Shown here: piece after piece, positions 43,561 through 52,365 of the stretch
How positions within the stretch are numbered: position 1 is the stretch's first letter
How the letters are laid out: every line of letters starts with the position of its first letter
Assembly (NCBI RefSeq): GCF_004295645.1
Contig: NZ_CP034752.1
Location: forward strand, 1,860,001-1,924,000
From: Limnobaculum zhutongyuii
GTDB taxonomy: Bacteria > Pseudomonadota > Gammaproteobacteria > Enterobacterales > Enterobacteriaceae
Direction of reading: 5' to 3'
Length of the DNA: 64,000 bases
The notes under the pieces: generated by a model
Told to the model about the DNA's origin: nothing
Database searches by the model: none
Seen by the model: only the letters and a program-made list of their open reading frames with translations
Position numbers and translations under genes: made by a program

Positions 43561-44372
43561 TGGGTACCTTACTTGAAGTCCGTAATTTATCCAAAACCTT
43601 CCATTTTCGCACCGGGCTGTTTCGCCCTCACGAACTGGAGGCTGTGAAACCCGTCAGTTTTATTCTGCGTGAAAAACAGACTATGGCGATTATTGGTGAG
43701 AATGGTTCGGGTAAATCAACGCTGGCAAAAATGATTTCAGGCATGATTAGGCCCACTTCAGGAGAAATGATGATCGGAGATCATAAACTGGAATTTGGCG
43801 ATTATGGCTACCGCAGCCAGCATATTCGCATGATATTTCAGGATCCGAACACATCATTTAACCCACGGCAACGCATCGGGCAATTGTTAGATATTCCGCT
43901 TAAGCTGAATACTAACCTGGAGGCCTCCGCGCGGGAAAAACAGATCAATCTGACCTTGCGTCAGGTGGGCTTACTCCCCGATCATGCTTACTATTACCCA
44001 CAGATGCTGGCTTCCGGGCAGAAACAGCGGGTAGCTCTGGCCAGAGCCTTAATATTGCAGCCTAAAATTATCATTGCTGATGAAGCCTTGGCTTCGCTGG
44101 ATATGTCCATGCGTTCACAGTTAGTGAACTTAATGATGGAATTACAGGAAAAGCACGGTATATCCTATATCTATGTGAGCCAGCATCTTGGGATGATTAA
44201 ACACGTCAGCGACCAATTGCTGGTAATGCAAAATGGTGAAGTGGTTGAACGGGGTAATACGGCAGAGGTTATCGCTTCACCTTTGCATGACATTACTCGC
44301 CGTATGATTAATAGCCACTTTACCGAAGCGCTAACGGCTGACCACTGGCGTAAAGATGTTTCAGATATTTAA
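43560..44372 (+). CDS. sapF: Sap transporter ATPase SapF
   Basis: The 270-residue ATPase has Walker A GENGSGKS, a signature LASGQKQRVALARAL with alanine replacing the usual second residue, and Walker B IIIADEAL with Ala where most transporters have Pro. It overlaps sapD by one base and is the last gene of the operon. No strong terminator follows within the 189 nt before fabI. Confidence 0.92.
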   Translation: MGTLLEVRNLSKTFHFRTGLFRPHELEAVKPVSFILREKQTMAIIGENGSGKSTLAKMISGMIRPTSGEMMIGDHKLEFGDYGYRSQHIRMIFQDPNTSFNPRQRIGQLLDIPLKLNTNLEASAREKQINLTLRQVGLLPDHAYYYPQMLASGQKQRVALARALILQPKIIIADEALASLDMSMRSQLVNLMMELQEKHGISYIYVSQHLGMIKHVSDQLLVMQNGEVVERGNTAEVIASPLHDITRRMINSHFTEALTADHWRKDVSDI

Positions 44373-44478
44373 CTACAGGCAGAAGCACTCGGGGACTAAA
44401 AAATATCCGATTACGTTGCCTGTTTCATATCACTGATCGGAGCAGTATGACAAACATGCACTATCCATCGTAGTTGCA

Positions 44479-44487
44479 TGATAGAAT
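44479..44487 (+). promoter_or_regulatory. Candidate extended -10 promoter of fabI
   Basis: TGATAGAAT is an extended -10 element about 75 nt upstream of the fabI start. The -35 region is poor. GGAGCAGT (44439-44446) recurs inverted as ACTGCTCC (44509-44516) on either side. Confidence 0.45.
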
Positions 44488-44561
44488 CGCTTCGTTTTTT
44501 TAACAATGACTGCTCCGGATATACACCGGCAGCCATAAAATTGACTACAAGGATCATAGCT

Positions 44562-45353
44562 ATGGGTTTTTTAACCGGTAAGCGCATTCTGGTTACTGGC
44601 GTTGCCAGCAATCGTTCAATCGCCTTTGGTATTGCACAAGCAATGAAACGTGAAGGTGCAGAACTGGCGCTGACTTATCAGAATGAAAGACTGAAATCTC
44701 GCGTAGAAGAGTTTGCTAAAGAATTAGGCTGTAATATCGTATTACCATGTGATGTTGCTGAAGATTCAAGCATTACTGAGCTGTTTGCTCAACTGGCTAA
44801 AGTATGGCCTAAATTCGACGGTTTCGTTCACTCTATCGGCTTTGCCCCTGGCGACCAGTTAGATGGTGACTATGTGAACGCGGTAACCCGTGAAGGCTTC
44901 AACATTGCTCACGATATCAGTTCTTACAGCTTTGTAGCCCTGGCCAAAGCTTGCCGCAGCATGTTAAATCCTGGCTCTGCGTTACTGACTCTTTCTTATC
45001 TGGGTGCTGAGCGCGCAATTCCAAACTATAACGTTATGGGATTAGCTAAAGCCTCTCTGGAGGCTAACGTTCGTTATATGGCTAATGCAATGGGACCTGA
45101 AGGCGTTCGCGTTAACGCCATCTCCGCTGGCCCAATTCGTACCCTAGCTGCTTCCGGCATTAAAGACTTCAAAAAGATGTTGTCTCACTGTGAAGCCGTT
45201 ACCCCTATTCGTCGTACTGTGACCATTGAAGACGTAGGTAACTCAGCAGCCTTCCTGTGTTCTGACCTGTCTGCAGGTGTGAGTGGTGAAGTTCTGCACG
45301 TTGATGGCGGTTTCAGCATCGCTGCAATGAATGAGCTTGAGCTAAAAGCCTAA
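44562..45353 (+). CDS. fabI: Enoyl-[acyl-carrier-protein] reductase FabI
   Basis: I start this at the ATG at 44562 (MGFLTGKRILVTG), giving 263 residues against 262 in E. coli; upstream in-frame codons do not belong to the family. It performs the last reduction of each fatty acid elongation cycle with NADH. The catalytic Y146, Y156 and K163 are present in LSYLGAE and YNVMGLAKAS. The target residues for triclosan appear normal. It follows the sap operon as in E. coli. Confidence 0.96.
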   Translation: MGFLTGKRILVTGVASNRSIAFGIAQAMKREGAELALTYQNERLKSRVEEFAKELGCNIVLPCDVAEDSSITELFAQLAKVWPKFDGFVHSIGFAPGDQLDGDYVNAVTREGFNIAHDISSYSFVALAKACRSMLNPGSALLTLSYLGAERAIPNYNVMGLAKASLEANVRYMANAMGPEGVRVNAISAGPIRTLAASGIKDFKKMLSHCEAVTPIRRTVTIEDVGNSAAFLCSDLSAGVSGEVLHVDGGFSIAAMNELELKA

Positions 45354-45363
45354 TCCTCATGTA

Positions 45364-45397
45364 ATTTCGGCTTACTGCTGATGCGGTAAGCCGAAAT
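45364..45397. terminator. Terminator between fabI and ppnP
   Basis: A 12-bp perfect stem (ATTTCGGCTTAC with its complement) surrounds a 10-nt loop and precedes ATTCTTAAC. It lies between converging genes. Confidence 0.75.
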
Positions 45398-45434
45398 ATT
45401 CTTAACTACATTCTTAATAACAAATTAGAAATTA

Positions 45435-45719
45435 TTACAAATAACGGCACAGATAGGCCGTACTCTCACATACCTGCACGTTAAACTCACTTTTCCCTGG
45501 TACATGGAATGACTCCCCAGCGGAAAAAACTGTCCATTCCGTCGCACCCGGAAGCAATACTTTAAGAGAGCCAGTAATGACCGTCATCTCTTCAGGTTGC
45601 GCCGTGCCAAAGTTATATTCACCTGCCGCCATCACCCCTACGCTGGAACGACCAATGCTCCCATTTTCAAAGCCAATCGATTTTACTTTTCCGGCGAAAT
45701 ATTCATTTACATTGAGCAT
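45435..45719 (-). CDS. ppnP: Pyrimidine/purine nucleoside phosphorylase PpnP (YaiE)
   Basis: The 94-residue protein has the compact cupin sequence of the UPF0345/PpnP family (GVMAAGEYNFGTAQPEEMTVITGSLKVLLPG, then FHVPGKSEFNVQV). It is the same length as E. coli PpnP, which cleaves several nucleosides with phosphate. Its location between fabI and rnb differs from E. coli. It is a single gene with its own 246-nt upstream gap shared divergently with rnb. Confidence 0.9.
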   Translation of the reverse strand: MLNVNEYFAGKVKSIGFENGSIGRSSVGVMAAGEYNFGTAQPEEMTVITGSLKVLLPGATEWTVFSAGESFHVPGKSEFNVQVCESTAYLCRYL

Positions 45720-45965
45720 AATTGGGTACCTGATGTGAGTTGTAAAACAGAATCTTTATATTAAGAAAATCAGTAAATTATTGTCACAAACAAAATGTCA
45801 GTTTGTGAGGCATAGCCGATATTCACCTTTTTATTATCGAACACCCCCATCATGACATATCAATTAATTATGGTAAACGACAGGATAAGCTTGCTCCGGA
45901 CTCGCCTTTTGTGTAAAACAAGCCATCACAAAAATGGTTAACTCATTGAATAGCGCTCCTCATAT

Positions 45966-47909
45966 ATGTTTCAAAATAACCCGCTGCTCGCTCAGCTTAA
46001 ACAGCAACTTCATGCTAATACTCCACGGGTTGAAGGCATTGTTAAAGCCACCGAAAAAGGGTTTGGCTTTCTTGAAGTAGATAATCAAAAAAGCTACTTC
46101 ATTCCACCTCCACAAATGAAGAAAGTCATGCATGGAGACCGCGTTTCAGCCACTATCCATACGGAAAAGGATCGTGAGTTGGCGGAACCGGAAACGCTCA
46201 TAGAGCCATTTCTGACGCGCTTTATTGGTCGTATTCAACAGAAAAATGACCGGTTAATGGTGGTTCCCGATCACCCAATGATTAAAGATGTCATTCCGTG
46301 CAAGCCGGTAAAAGGATTGACTCATGCTTTAACTCAGGGGGATTGGGTCGTCGCAGAGATAACCAATCATCCATTGAAAGATAATCGTGGGTTTCAGGCG
46401 CAAATCAATGAGTACATTACCCATGGGGATGACCATTTAGCACCATGGTGGGTGACATTGTCACGTCATCAATTAGAACGTACAGCACCAGAATGGACGT
46501 CAGAATCTATTCAGGATGACGGGATTGTTCGCCGTGATTTAACCGAATTAAACTTTGTTACTATTGATAGCGAATCTACCGAAGATATGGATGATGCGCT
46601 GTATGTTGAACAACTGGATAATCAGTTACTTCGACTTTCCATTGCTATTGCCGATCCCAGTGCTTATGTCGCTGCCGGGAGTGAACTGGATAACATTGCT
46701 TTAAAACGCGCGTTTACCAATTATTTGCCGGGTTTTAATATTCCAATGCTCCCAAGAGAGCTGTCGGATAACCTTTGTTCTTTACAGCCAAATCAACGTC
46801 GTCCAGCACTGGTTTGTCAGGTGACTATCTCTCCTGATGGCTCAATCAGTGATGATATTGAGTTTTTCTGCGCATGGGTAACGTCTAAGGCTAAACTTGA
46901 CTATGAAAAGCTTTCAGACTGGCTGGAAGGTATCGACGGCTGGAAACCAGAACAACCTGAAATAGCTCAACAAGTAGAATTGCTGCATCAGGTGGCATTA
47001 CGTCGCATATCCTGGCGCACAGAACATGCACTGGTATTTAAAGATCGTCCTGACTATCGCTTCATTCTTGGTGAAAATGGTCAGGTATTGGATATCGTTA
47101 CCGAATATCGTCGTATCGCTAATCGTATTGTTGAAGAATCAATGATTGTGGCCAACATCTGTGCTGCTATCGTATTAAAGACGCGATTAGGTTATGGCAT
47201 CTTTAACGTTCATGCGGGTTTTGACCCTACCGTGGTCGATCAGGCGATCAATATTCTGGAACTGAATGGAGCAGAATTTAATAAAGAGAAGATCCTGACG
47301 CTTGATGGATTCTGCGAACTTCGACGTTTCCTGGATAAACAGCCAACATCCTATCTGGATAGCCGTATTCGCAAATACCAAACTTATGCAGAAATCAGTA
47401 CAGCGCCAGCGCCTCACTATGGATTGGGTTTGGAAGCTTACGCTACCTGGACCTCTCCAATCCGTAAATATGGCGATATTATCAATCATCGCTTATTAAA
47501 AGCCTTAATTCACGATCGCCCCTCTACAGCGCCAGATGAAAGTGTCATGCAGCCGCTGACAGAACGCCGTCGGGCTAATCGCATTGCTGAACGTGATGTC
47601 AGTGACTGGTTATATGCTCGCTTTTTACAGGATAAGGCTGGAACAGATATTCGCTATCAGGCAGAAATTATGGATATCTCCCGTGGGGGTATGAGAATTA
47701 AACTGATAGAAAATGGCGCCGTAGCCTTTATTCCGGCGCCATTTATTCACCCAGTGCGTGATGAACTGGTTTGTAGCGCCGAAAACGGTACTATACAGCT
47801 CAATGGCAATGTGATTTATCGTCAGGGTGATTCACTGGAAGTGACTATTGCTGAGGTTCGAATGGAAACGCGCAGTATTATCGCTCGCCCGGCACCCTCA
47901 CTCTCTTAA
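45966..47909 (+). CDS. rnb: Exoribonuclease II
   Basis: The 647-residue enzyme degrades single-stranded RNA 3' to 5'. It has N-terminal cold-shock domains, the central RNB domain with the catalytic aspartates in FVTIDSESTEDMDDALYV, and a C-terminal S1 domain (IRYQAEIMDISRGGMRIKLIENGAVAFIPAPFI). E. coli RNase II has 644 residues. The position near fabI is conserved. It ends at a clear terminator. Confidence 0.96.
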   Translation: MFQNNPLLAQLKQQLHANTPRVEGIVKATEKGFGFLEVDNQKSYFIPPPQMKKVMHGDRVSATIHTEKDRELAEPETLIEPFLTRFIGRIQQKNDRLMVVPDHPMIKDVIPCKPVKGLTHALTQGDWVVAEITNHPLKDNRGFQAQINEYITHGDDHLAPWWVTLSRHQLERTAPEWTSESIQDDGIVRRDLTELNFVTIDSESTEDMDDALYVEQLDNQLLRLSIAIADPSAYVAAGSELDNIALKRAFTNYLPGFNIPMLPRELSDNLCSLQPNQRRPALVCQVTISPDGSISDDIEFFCAWVTSKAKLDYEKLSDWLEGIDGWKPEQPEIAQQVELLHQVALRRISWRTEHALVFKDRPDYRFILGENGQVLDIVTEYRRIANRIVEESMIVANICAAIVLKTRLGYGIFNVHAGFDPTVVDQAINILELNGAEFNKEKILTLDGFCELRRFLDKQPTSYLDSRIRKYQTYAEISTAPAPHYGLGLEAYATWTSPIRKYGDIINHRLLKALIHDRPSTAPDESVMQPLTERRRANRIAERDVSDWLYARFLQDKAGTDIRYQAEIMDISRGGMRIKLIENGAVAFIPAPFIHPVRDELVCSAENGTIQLNGNVIYRQGDSLEVTIAEVRMETRSIIARPAPSLS

Positions 47910-47934
47910 TTCCATTTATTATTCTTATCTTTTG

Positions 47935-47965
47935 AATGCGCTCTTATTTTCAGAGCGCATTTTTG
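47935..47965 (+). terminator. Terminator after rnb
   Basis: AATGCGCTC and GAGCGCATT pair perfectly around a 9-nt loop and are followed by TTTTG. Confidence 0.85.
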
Positions 47966-48068
47966 TTTTATTGTCGATTATTCTTTATCCGCTACATTAA
48001 AGAGGTTATAACATTATCAATAGCTAATGTTTCACTCTTCCTTCATATAGCCAAACGGGAGCATTATT

Positions 48069-48329
48069 ATGACGATTACTTCGCTGAGCGTACGAATTCC
48101 CGCTGAGTTAAGAGCAAAATTAAAAGTTCAGGCAGAACACAATAAACACTCAATGAATGCTGAAATTATCAAACGACTGGAGGAAAGTTTTATCCACCAG
48201 ACAGAACCCACTTCCTCTGTAAGCAAAAAGACCACCGCAGGTAACGTCGAACTTCCTGCAGCTGATGTGAACCGCATTCGTAAGGTTTTGAAGAAAGCCG
48301 CGAAAGAACTAAAGAAAAAAGCGGATTAA
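48069..48329 (+). CDS. Arc/Mnt-like ribbon-helix-helix protein
   Basis: The 86-residue protein begins TSLSVRIPAELRAKLKVQAEHNKHSMNAEIIKRLEESF. This is the strand-helix-helix pattern of Arc/Mnt repressors, including the typical S-x-N-x-E-I at the second helix. A Ser/Thr-rich linker and a very lysine-rich tail follow. GGGAGC is a good ribosome binding site. Arc-like proteins are common in phages and as antitoxin-like regulators, but no toxin or phage gene lies nearby and the gene has its own promoter space. Family is clear; targets unknown. Confidence 0.75.
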   Translation: MTITSLSVRIPAELRAKLKVQAEHNKHSMNAEIIKRLEESFIHQTEPTSSVSKKTTAGNVELPAADVNRIRKVLKKAAKELKKKAD

Positions 48330-48370
48330 GCAATAATAGCCCCTGTTCTGGTTCTTTAAAGGCAATAAAA

Positions 48371-48391
48371 AACCCGCTTAGTGCGGGTTTT
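48371..48391. terminator. Bidirectional terminator between the Arc-like gene and csp
   Basis: AACCCGC and GCGGGTT enclose TTAGT, with A residues before and T residues after. It can end both converging transcripts. Confidence 0.85.
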
Positions 48392-48417
48392 TGGCAATTC
48401 GGTTATTGTGTAATAAA

Positions 48418-48627
48418 TTACAGAGCAACAACTTCAGCCGCAGACGGGCCACGTGGGCTGTCTTGAATAGAAAATTCAACATGCTGGCCTTCTGCCAGAG
48501 TTTTGAAACCATCATTAACGATAGCGGAGAAATGAACGAACACATCTTTGCTGCCATCAGTTGGAGTGATGAAACCAAAACCTTTACTTTCGTTGAACCA
48601 CTTAACGTGACCAGTTTTCTTAGACAT
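48418..48627 (-). CDS. Cold-shock family RNA chaperone (CspE/CspC-like)
   Basis: The 69-residue protein is a complete cold-shock domain. RNP1 reads KGFGFI and RNP2 reads VFVHFSAI, with W11 and the surrounding KWFNESKG conserved. It binds single-stranded RNA and DNA and melts secondary structure. The C terminus (FSIQDSPRGPSAAEVVAL) is nearly that of the csp at 55068, so the two are recent paralogues. The leader shares an element with that gene. Whether it is constitutive (CspC/E-like) or cold-induced cannot be read from the protein. Confidence 0.92.
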   Translation of the reverse strand: MSKKTGHVKWFNESKGFGFITPTDGSKDVFVHFSAIVNDGFKTLAEGQHVEFSIQDSPRGPSAAEVVAL

Positions 48628-48648
48628 TACAAAAATTCCTATTGATGT

Positions 48649-48711
48649 TTAACCTGCCAAAAGGCACGAAAGGCCGGTAGTTGTGGTTACTTATGTTAAG
48701 CACTAAGAAGA
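48649..48711 (-). promoter_or_regulatory. Conserved csp leader element (copy 1)
   Basis: In plus-strand terms the blocks TTAACCTGCCA (48649-48659), TTACTTATG (48687-48695) and GCACTAAGAAGA (48700-48711) recur in the same order upstream of the csp gene at 55068. They lie 22-84 nt upstream of the start codon, in the expected 5' untranslated region. Confidence 0.5.
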
Positions 48712-49081
48712 GAACCTGGAAGAAGTTAAGGATAACGAACTTGCCGGGAATAACTTATTCAAAATGACTTATCTGAAGTAGCTCTATTTTACTGACCAAA
48801 ATCATTACCGCATATCCAATAAATTTAGGCAAGGTGTTTTCAGCAACTGAATAAAAAATTAGATCAAGAGCACATATTTTTGTTTTTTAATTGGTATCGA
48901 AACGGTTAAGCAAATACGCCATCAAGGTTCTTATCCGAATATTAATTTAACATCAGCCATAATGAGACATTAATTTCATTAACTAAACTAATCCCACCAA
49001 TCTGCAATGCAAAAAAACTTATTAACTGTTAGAATGAACGACCTATTTATACTATAAATTCATTTGCGCAAGAAAAATAAC
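48712..49081. other. Region between csp and ygjP
   Basis: No gene is visible in these 370 AT-rich nucleotides. It should contain the divergent promoters of the csp gene and ygjP. Confidence 0.5.
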
Positions 49082-49600
49082 GTGAATTCTCTTCCCTATC
49101 TCGCAGGCTACCCGGAACATCTCCAACTGCAAGTAGCTCAACTAGTTAAGCAAGAAAAATTGGGGACTTTATTACTAAGTCGCTACCCTGTGCCACATAT
49201 CTACGCCACTGACAAAATGTTATATCAATATGTAATGGAGATAAAAAACCAATACATGAAAAATGCTCAATTAGTTAGCAAAGTTTGTTACGACAATAAA
49301 ATCCACATTATCAAACATGCGTTGGGGCTACACACTTCAATATCACGAATTCAGGGTAGTAAATTAAAGTCAAAGGCAGAAATAAGAATATCAAATCTAT
49401 TCAAGTCAGCCCCGGAAGCATTATTACGAATGATCGTGGTACATGAATTAGCACACTTAAAAGAAAAGCAGCACAATAAAGATTTCTACAATTTATGCTG
49501 TTATATGGAACCGGACTACCATCAGTTGGAGTTGGACACTCGACTTTATCTTACCTACCTGGATAAATACGGTGCACTTTATTCTGATGTTAATCCGTAA
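49082..49600 (+). CDS. ygjP: YgjP-like metallopeptidase domain protein
   Basis: I choose the GTG at 49082 because the product then begins MNSLPYLAGYPEHL, aligning with the E. coli YgjP start as I recall it. A TTG 18 nt upstream is also in frame. This gives 172 residues. The zinc-peptidase motif HELAH is at 121-125, followed by H131 (HLKEKQHNKDFY), the pattern of the YgjP/DUF45 M48-like family. Family members are putative cytoplasmic metalloproteases of unknown substrate. It converges on yoaH with a 5-nt gap and no terminator. Confidence 0.85.
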   Translation: MNSLPYLAGYPEHLQLQVAQLVKQEKLGTLLLSRYPVPHIYATDKMLYQYVMEIKNQYMKNAQLVSKVCYDNKIHIIKHALGLHTSISRIQGSKLKSKAEIRISNLFKSAPEALLRMIVVHELAHLKEKQHNKDFYNLCCYMEPDYHQLELDTRLYLTYLDKYGALYSDVNP

Positions 49601-49605
49601 AAGAA

Positions 49606-49782
49606 TTATTCATCATCAAAGGAGGCAAAAGTTTGCTCGCCCTGATGACTTTCTCTGATCTCTCTGGCTACCAGAGCAATAGCTTCTCCACTGCTCATCC
49701 CCTCAGCCATTAATTGCTGAATGCGCTCTACCGCATCTTGCTGCTGATCGTGACGAAGTGCAGGTGAACCAATTGTAGTCAT
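49606..49782 (-). CDS. yoaH: UPF0181 protein YoaH
   Basis: I start this at the ATG at 49780-49782, giving 58 residues against 59 in E. coli YoaH. The core QQDAVERIQQLMAEGMSSGEAIALVAREIRE is diagnostic. Function is unknown. In E. coli yoaH lies next to divergent pabB, which overlaps nudL. Here pabB is missing and yoaH is directly divergent from nudL. Confidence 0.88.
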   Translation of the reverse strand: MTTIGSPALRHDQQQDAVERIQQLMAEGMSSGEAIALVAREIRESHQGEQTFASFDDE

Positions 49783-49929
49783 ATATTTCAATGTTCCCGG
49801 TAGGATAAACAGCTGCATAATTGCACAAAACCCTATTACAACGGTTATAATAGCACAGAATGATACATAGCTGAGAATATCTCCCGTTAATCTCGACTAT
49901 TCAACCAAGAATTTCAGTGATGATGGCCA

Positions 49930-50508
49930 ATGAACGATATTCTTCAACTTTTTATCCAGCGTTTTCAGCTTCAACTACCGCCACTGGCCAGTGAAACTCA
50001 CCAGCTACGTAAAGCGGCAGTCTTGATCCCGATAATTAATGGCAGACAACCCTCTTTGCTACTCACTAAACGCTCTTCGGGTTTGCGTAAACATCCCGGT
50101 CAGGTTGCCTTTCCTGGCGGTGCGACGGATGATTCGGATGTATTGCCAGAAACCACCGCACTCCGGGAAGCCTACGAGGAGGTTGGACTCAATCCGGGAT
50201 GCGTTGAGATTATTGGTCAACTACCAGCAATGGACAGCGTTAGCGGTTTTCAGGTTACCCCGGTTGTTGGGGTGCTACCAGCAGGATTAAATTTCGTTAA
50301 AAATCATCATGAAGTGGAAGCGTTATTTGAAGTTCCTTTGGCGTTCGCATTAAATAGCGAAAACTATCATTTCATTGATATTGTTCGCCGTGGTAAACCC
50401 TTGCGCATTTACTTTCTTTATTACGCAGATAATCTAATTTGGGGTCTTACCGCCGCCATCCTTCAACGCTTAGCGCTTCAAGTTAAAGGATTTATCTCCT
50501 TTAACTAA
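49930..50508 (+). CDS. nudL: Nudix hydrolase NudL (CoA pyrophosphatase family)
   Basis: The 192-residue protein contains the UPF0035 motif LLLTKRSSGLRKHPGQVAFPGG followed by a Nudix box at about 63-87 ending REAYEEVG, which coordinates Mg2+. Family members hydrolyse CoA to 3',5'-ADP and phosphopantetheine. It is followed by sdaA as in E. coli, but lacks the upstream pabB. The start follows GATGATGGCC, a weak ribosome binding site. This could reflect the loss of translational coupling to pabB. Confidence 0.92.
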   Translation: MNDILQLFIQRFQLQLPPLASETHQLRKAAVLIPIINGRQPSLLLTKRSSGLRKHPGQVAFPGGATDDSDVLPETTALREAYEEVGLNPGCVEIIGQLPAMDSVSGFQVTPVVGVLPAGLNFVKNHHEVEALFEVPLAFALNSENYHFIDIVRRGKPLRIYFLYYADNLIWGLTAAILQRLALQVKGFISFN

Positions 50509-50780
50509 CGGGTAACTAAACTTATTTTTGCAACTAATTCGTTTTTGCTTTTTTACTAGTCAAAAAGAAAGCAATCATCAACAATAATATACCTTTCAAT
50601 ACACTATATTTATAGCCGAACACTATGCAAAAAGACTATAATTAACCCATGAGCCAAGATGAAATCTTATACAGATAAATTCAGGCAGGTCATTTGACTG
50701 ATGATTGTCCCTGGTATTTTTACGGTTATTTCTACTTTCGGCCAAATGATAAAACAAGTTTACCTATTGAGGAGTTTTGT

Positions 50781-52148
50781 GTGATTAGCGTTTTCGACAT
50801 GTTCAAGATTGGTATTGGCCCGTCCAGTTCACATACCGTTGGTCCGATGAAAGCGGGCAAAGAGTTTGTCGATGATCTCTGTCATAAAGGACTAATCTCT
50901 TCTGTCAGTAAAGTCGTCGTGGATGTTTACGGTTCACTTTCGCTGACGGGCAAAGGTCACCACACTGATATTGCTATTATTATGGGTTTGGCCGGTAATT
51001 TACCTGCCACAGTAGATATTGACGCAATTCCTGGTTTTATTCGTAGTGTTGAAACTACCGAGCGCCTGCCGCTGGCAAATGGTCAGCAAGAAGTTGATTT
51101 CCCTCGTCAGGGCGGCATGGTTTTTCACAGTGATAACCTGCCGTTGCATGAAAATGGCATGACGATTACCGCTTTTGCCGGTAATAAAACCATTTATACC
51201 AAAACTTATTACTCCATCGGCGGAGGTTTTATTGTTGATGAAGAAAACTTTGGTAAAACATCTGAAAATGAAGTGACGGTGCCTTACCCGTTCAAATTTG
51301 CAACAGAACTGTTGGACTTATGCAAACATCACGGTCTGTCTATCTCTGGTCTGGTAATGCAAAACGAACTGGCAATGCACAGTAAAAAAGAGATCGAAAC
51401 TTATTTTGCGGCAGTATGGCAAACCATGCGTGATTGTATTGACCGTGGTATGAATACCGAGGGCGTTTTACCAGGTCCACTGCAAGTACCTCGTCGTGCA
51501 GCCCCACTACGCCGTATGCTGATCTCTTCGGATAAATTATCTAATGATCCAATGAATATCATTGATTGGGTCAATATGTTTGCCTTAGCGGTGAACGAAG
51601 AGAATGCGGCAGGTGGTCGGGTCGTCACCGCACCAACCAATGGTGCCTGCGGCATCGTACCCGCCGTTCTGGCTTACTATGATCAGTTCATTCAACCGGT
51701 AAGTCCGGAAGCCTATATTCGCTATTTCATGGCATCAGGTGCCATTGGTACACTGTATAAAATGAATGCTTCAATTTCTGGTGCTGAAGTTGGTTGCCAG
51801 GGTGAGGTTGGTGTCGCCTGTTCAATGGCTGCTGCGGGACTGGCAGAATTACTTGGCGGTAGCCCTCAACAGGTTTGTGATGCCGCCGAAATCGGCATGG
51901 AACATAACCTGGGATTAACTTGCGACCCTGTCGCAGGCCAGGTTCAGGTGCCTTGTATTGAACGTAACGCCATTGCTTCAGTTAAGGCGATTAACTCAGC
52001 GCGTATGGCACTGCGTCGTACCAGTGAACCGCGTGTATCGCTGGATAAGGTCATTGAAACCATGTATGAAACCGGTAAGGATATGAATTCCAAATACCGT
52101 GAAACATCACGTGGTGGATTAGCTATCAAGGTTGTTCACTGCGATTAA
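50781..52148 (+). CDS. sdaA: L-serine deaminase I (SdaA)
   Basis: I start this at the GTG at 50781, preceded by GAGGAG; E. coli sdaA also begins with GTG and MISxFDMFK. The product has 455 residues. It contains the N-terminal GIGPSSSHTVGPMKAG region and the catalytic [4Fe-4S] domain (GACGIVPAV, GCQGEVGVACSMAAAG, LTCDPVAGQVQVPCIERN). It converts L-serine to pyruvate and ammonia. The 272-nt gap to nudL shows no separate gene. Upstream in-frame codons are leader. Confidence 0.95.
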   Translation: MISVFDMFKIGIGPSSSHTVGPMKAGKEFVDDLCHKGLISSVSKVVVDVYGSLSLTGKGHHTDIAIIMGLAGNLPATVDIDAIPGFIRSVETTERLPLANGQQEVDFPRQGGMVFHSDNLPLHENGMTITAFAGNKTIYTKTYYSIGGGFIVDEENFGKTSENEVTVPYPFKFATELLDLCKHHGLSISGLVMQNELAMHSKKEIETYFAAVWQTMRDCIDRGMNTEGVLPGPLQVPRRAAPLRRMLISSDKLSNDPMNIIDWVNMFALAVNEENAAGGRVVTAPTNGACGIVPAVLAYYDQFIQPVSPEAYIRYFMASGAIGTLYKMNASISGAEVGCQGEVGVACSMAAAGLAELLGGSPQQVCDAAEIGMEHNLGLTCDPVAGQVQVPCIERNAIASVKAINSARMALRRTSEPRVSLDKVIETMYETGKDMNSKYRETSRGGLAIKVVHCD

Positions 52149-52157
52149 TATCGTTCC

Positions 52158-52190
52158 AACGCCCTCTTATTAATTGAGAGGGCGTTTATA
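52158..52190 (+). terminator. Terminator after sdaA
   Basis: AACGCCCTCT and AGAGGGCGTT pair perfectly around a 9-nt loop, followed by TATAAT. Confidence 0.8.
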
Positions 52191-52365
52191 ATGTTCTGCA
52201 CTTACCTGACTTATCACCTGCTCACCAACACAATTGCCTGTTTTCCCGATTAAATCTCTCACCGACATTGACACAACCAGATAAATCATTAGGTTAATAG
52301 CTGTATTTCAGCAATTGGTTCAATTTTGCCAGCTGAATCTAGTTTTTTATATGGAGAAGAAGTTA

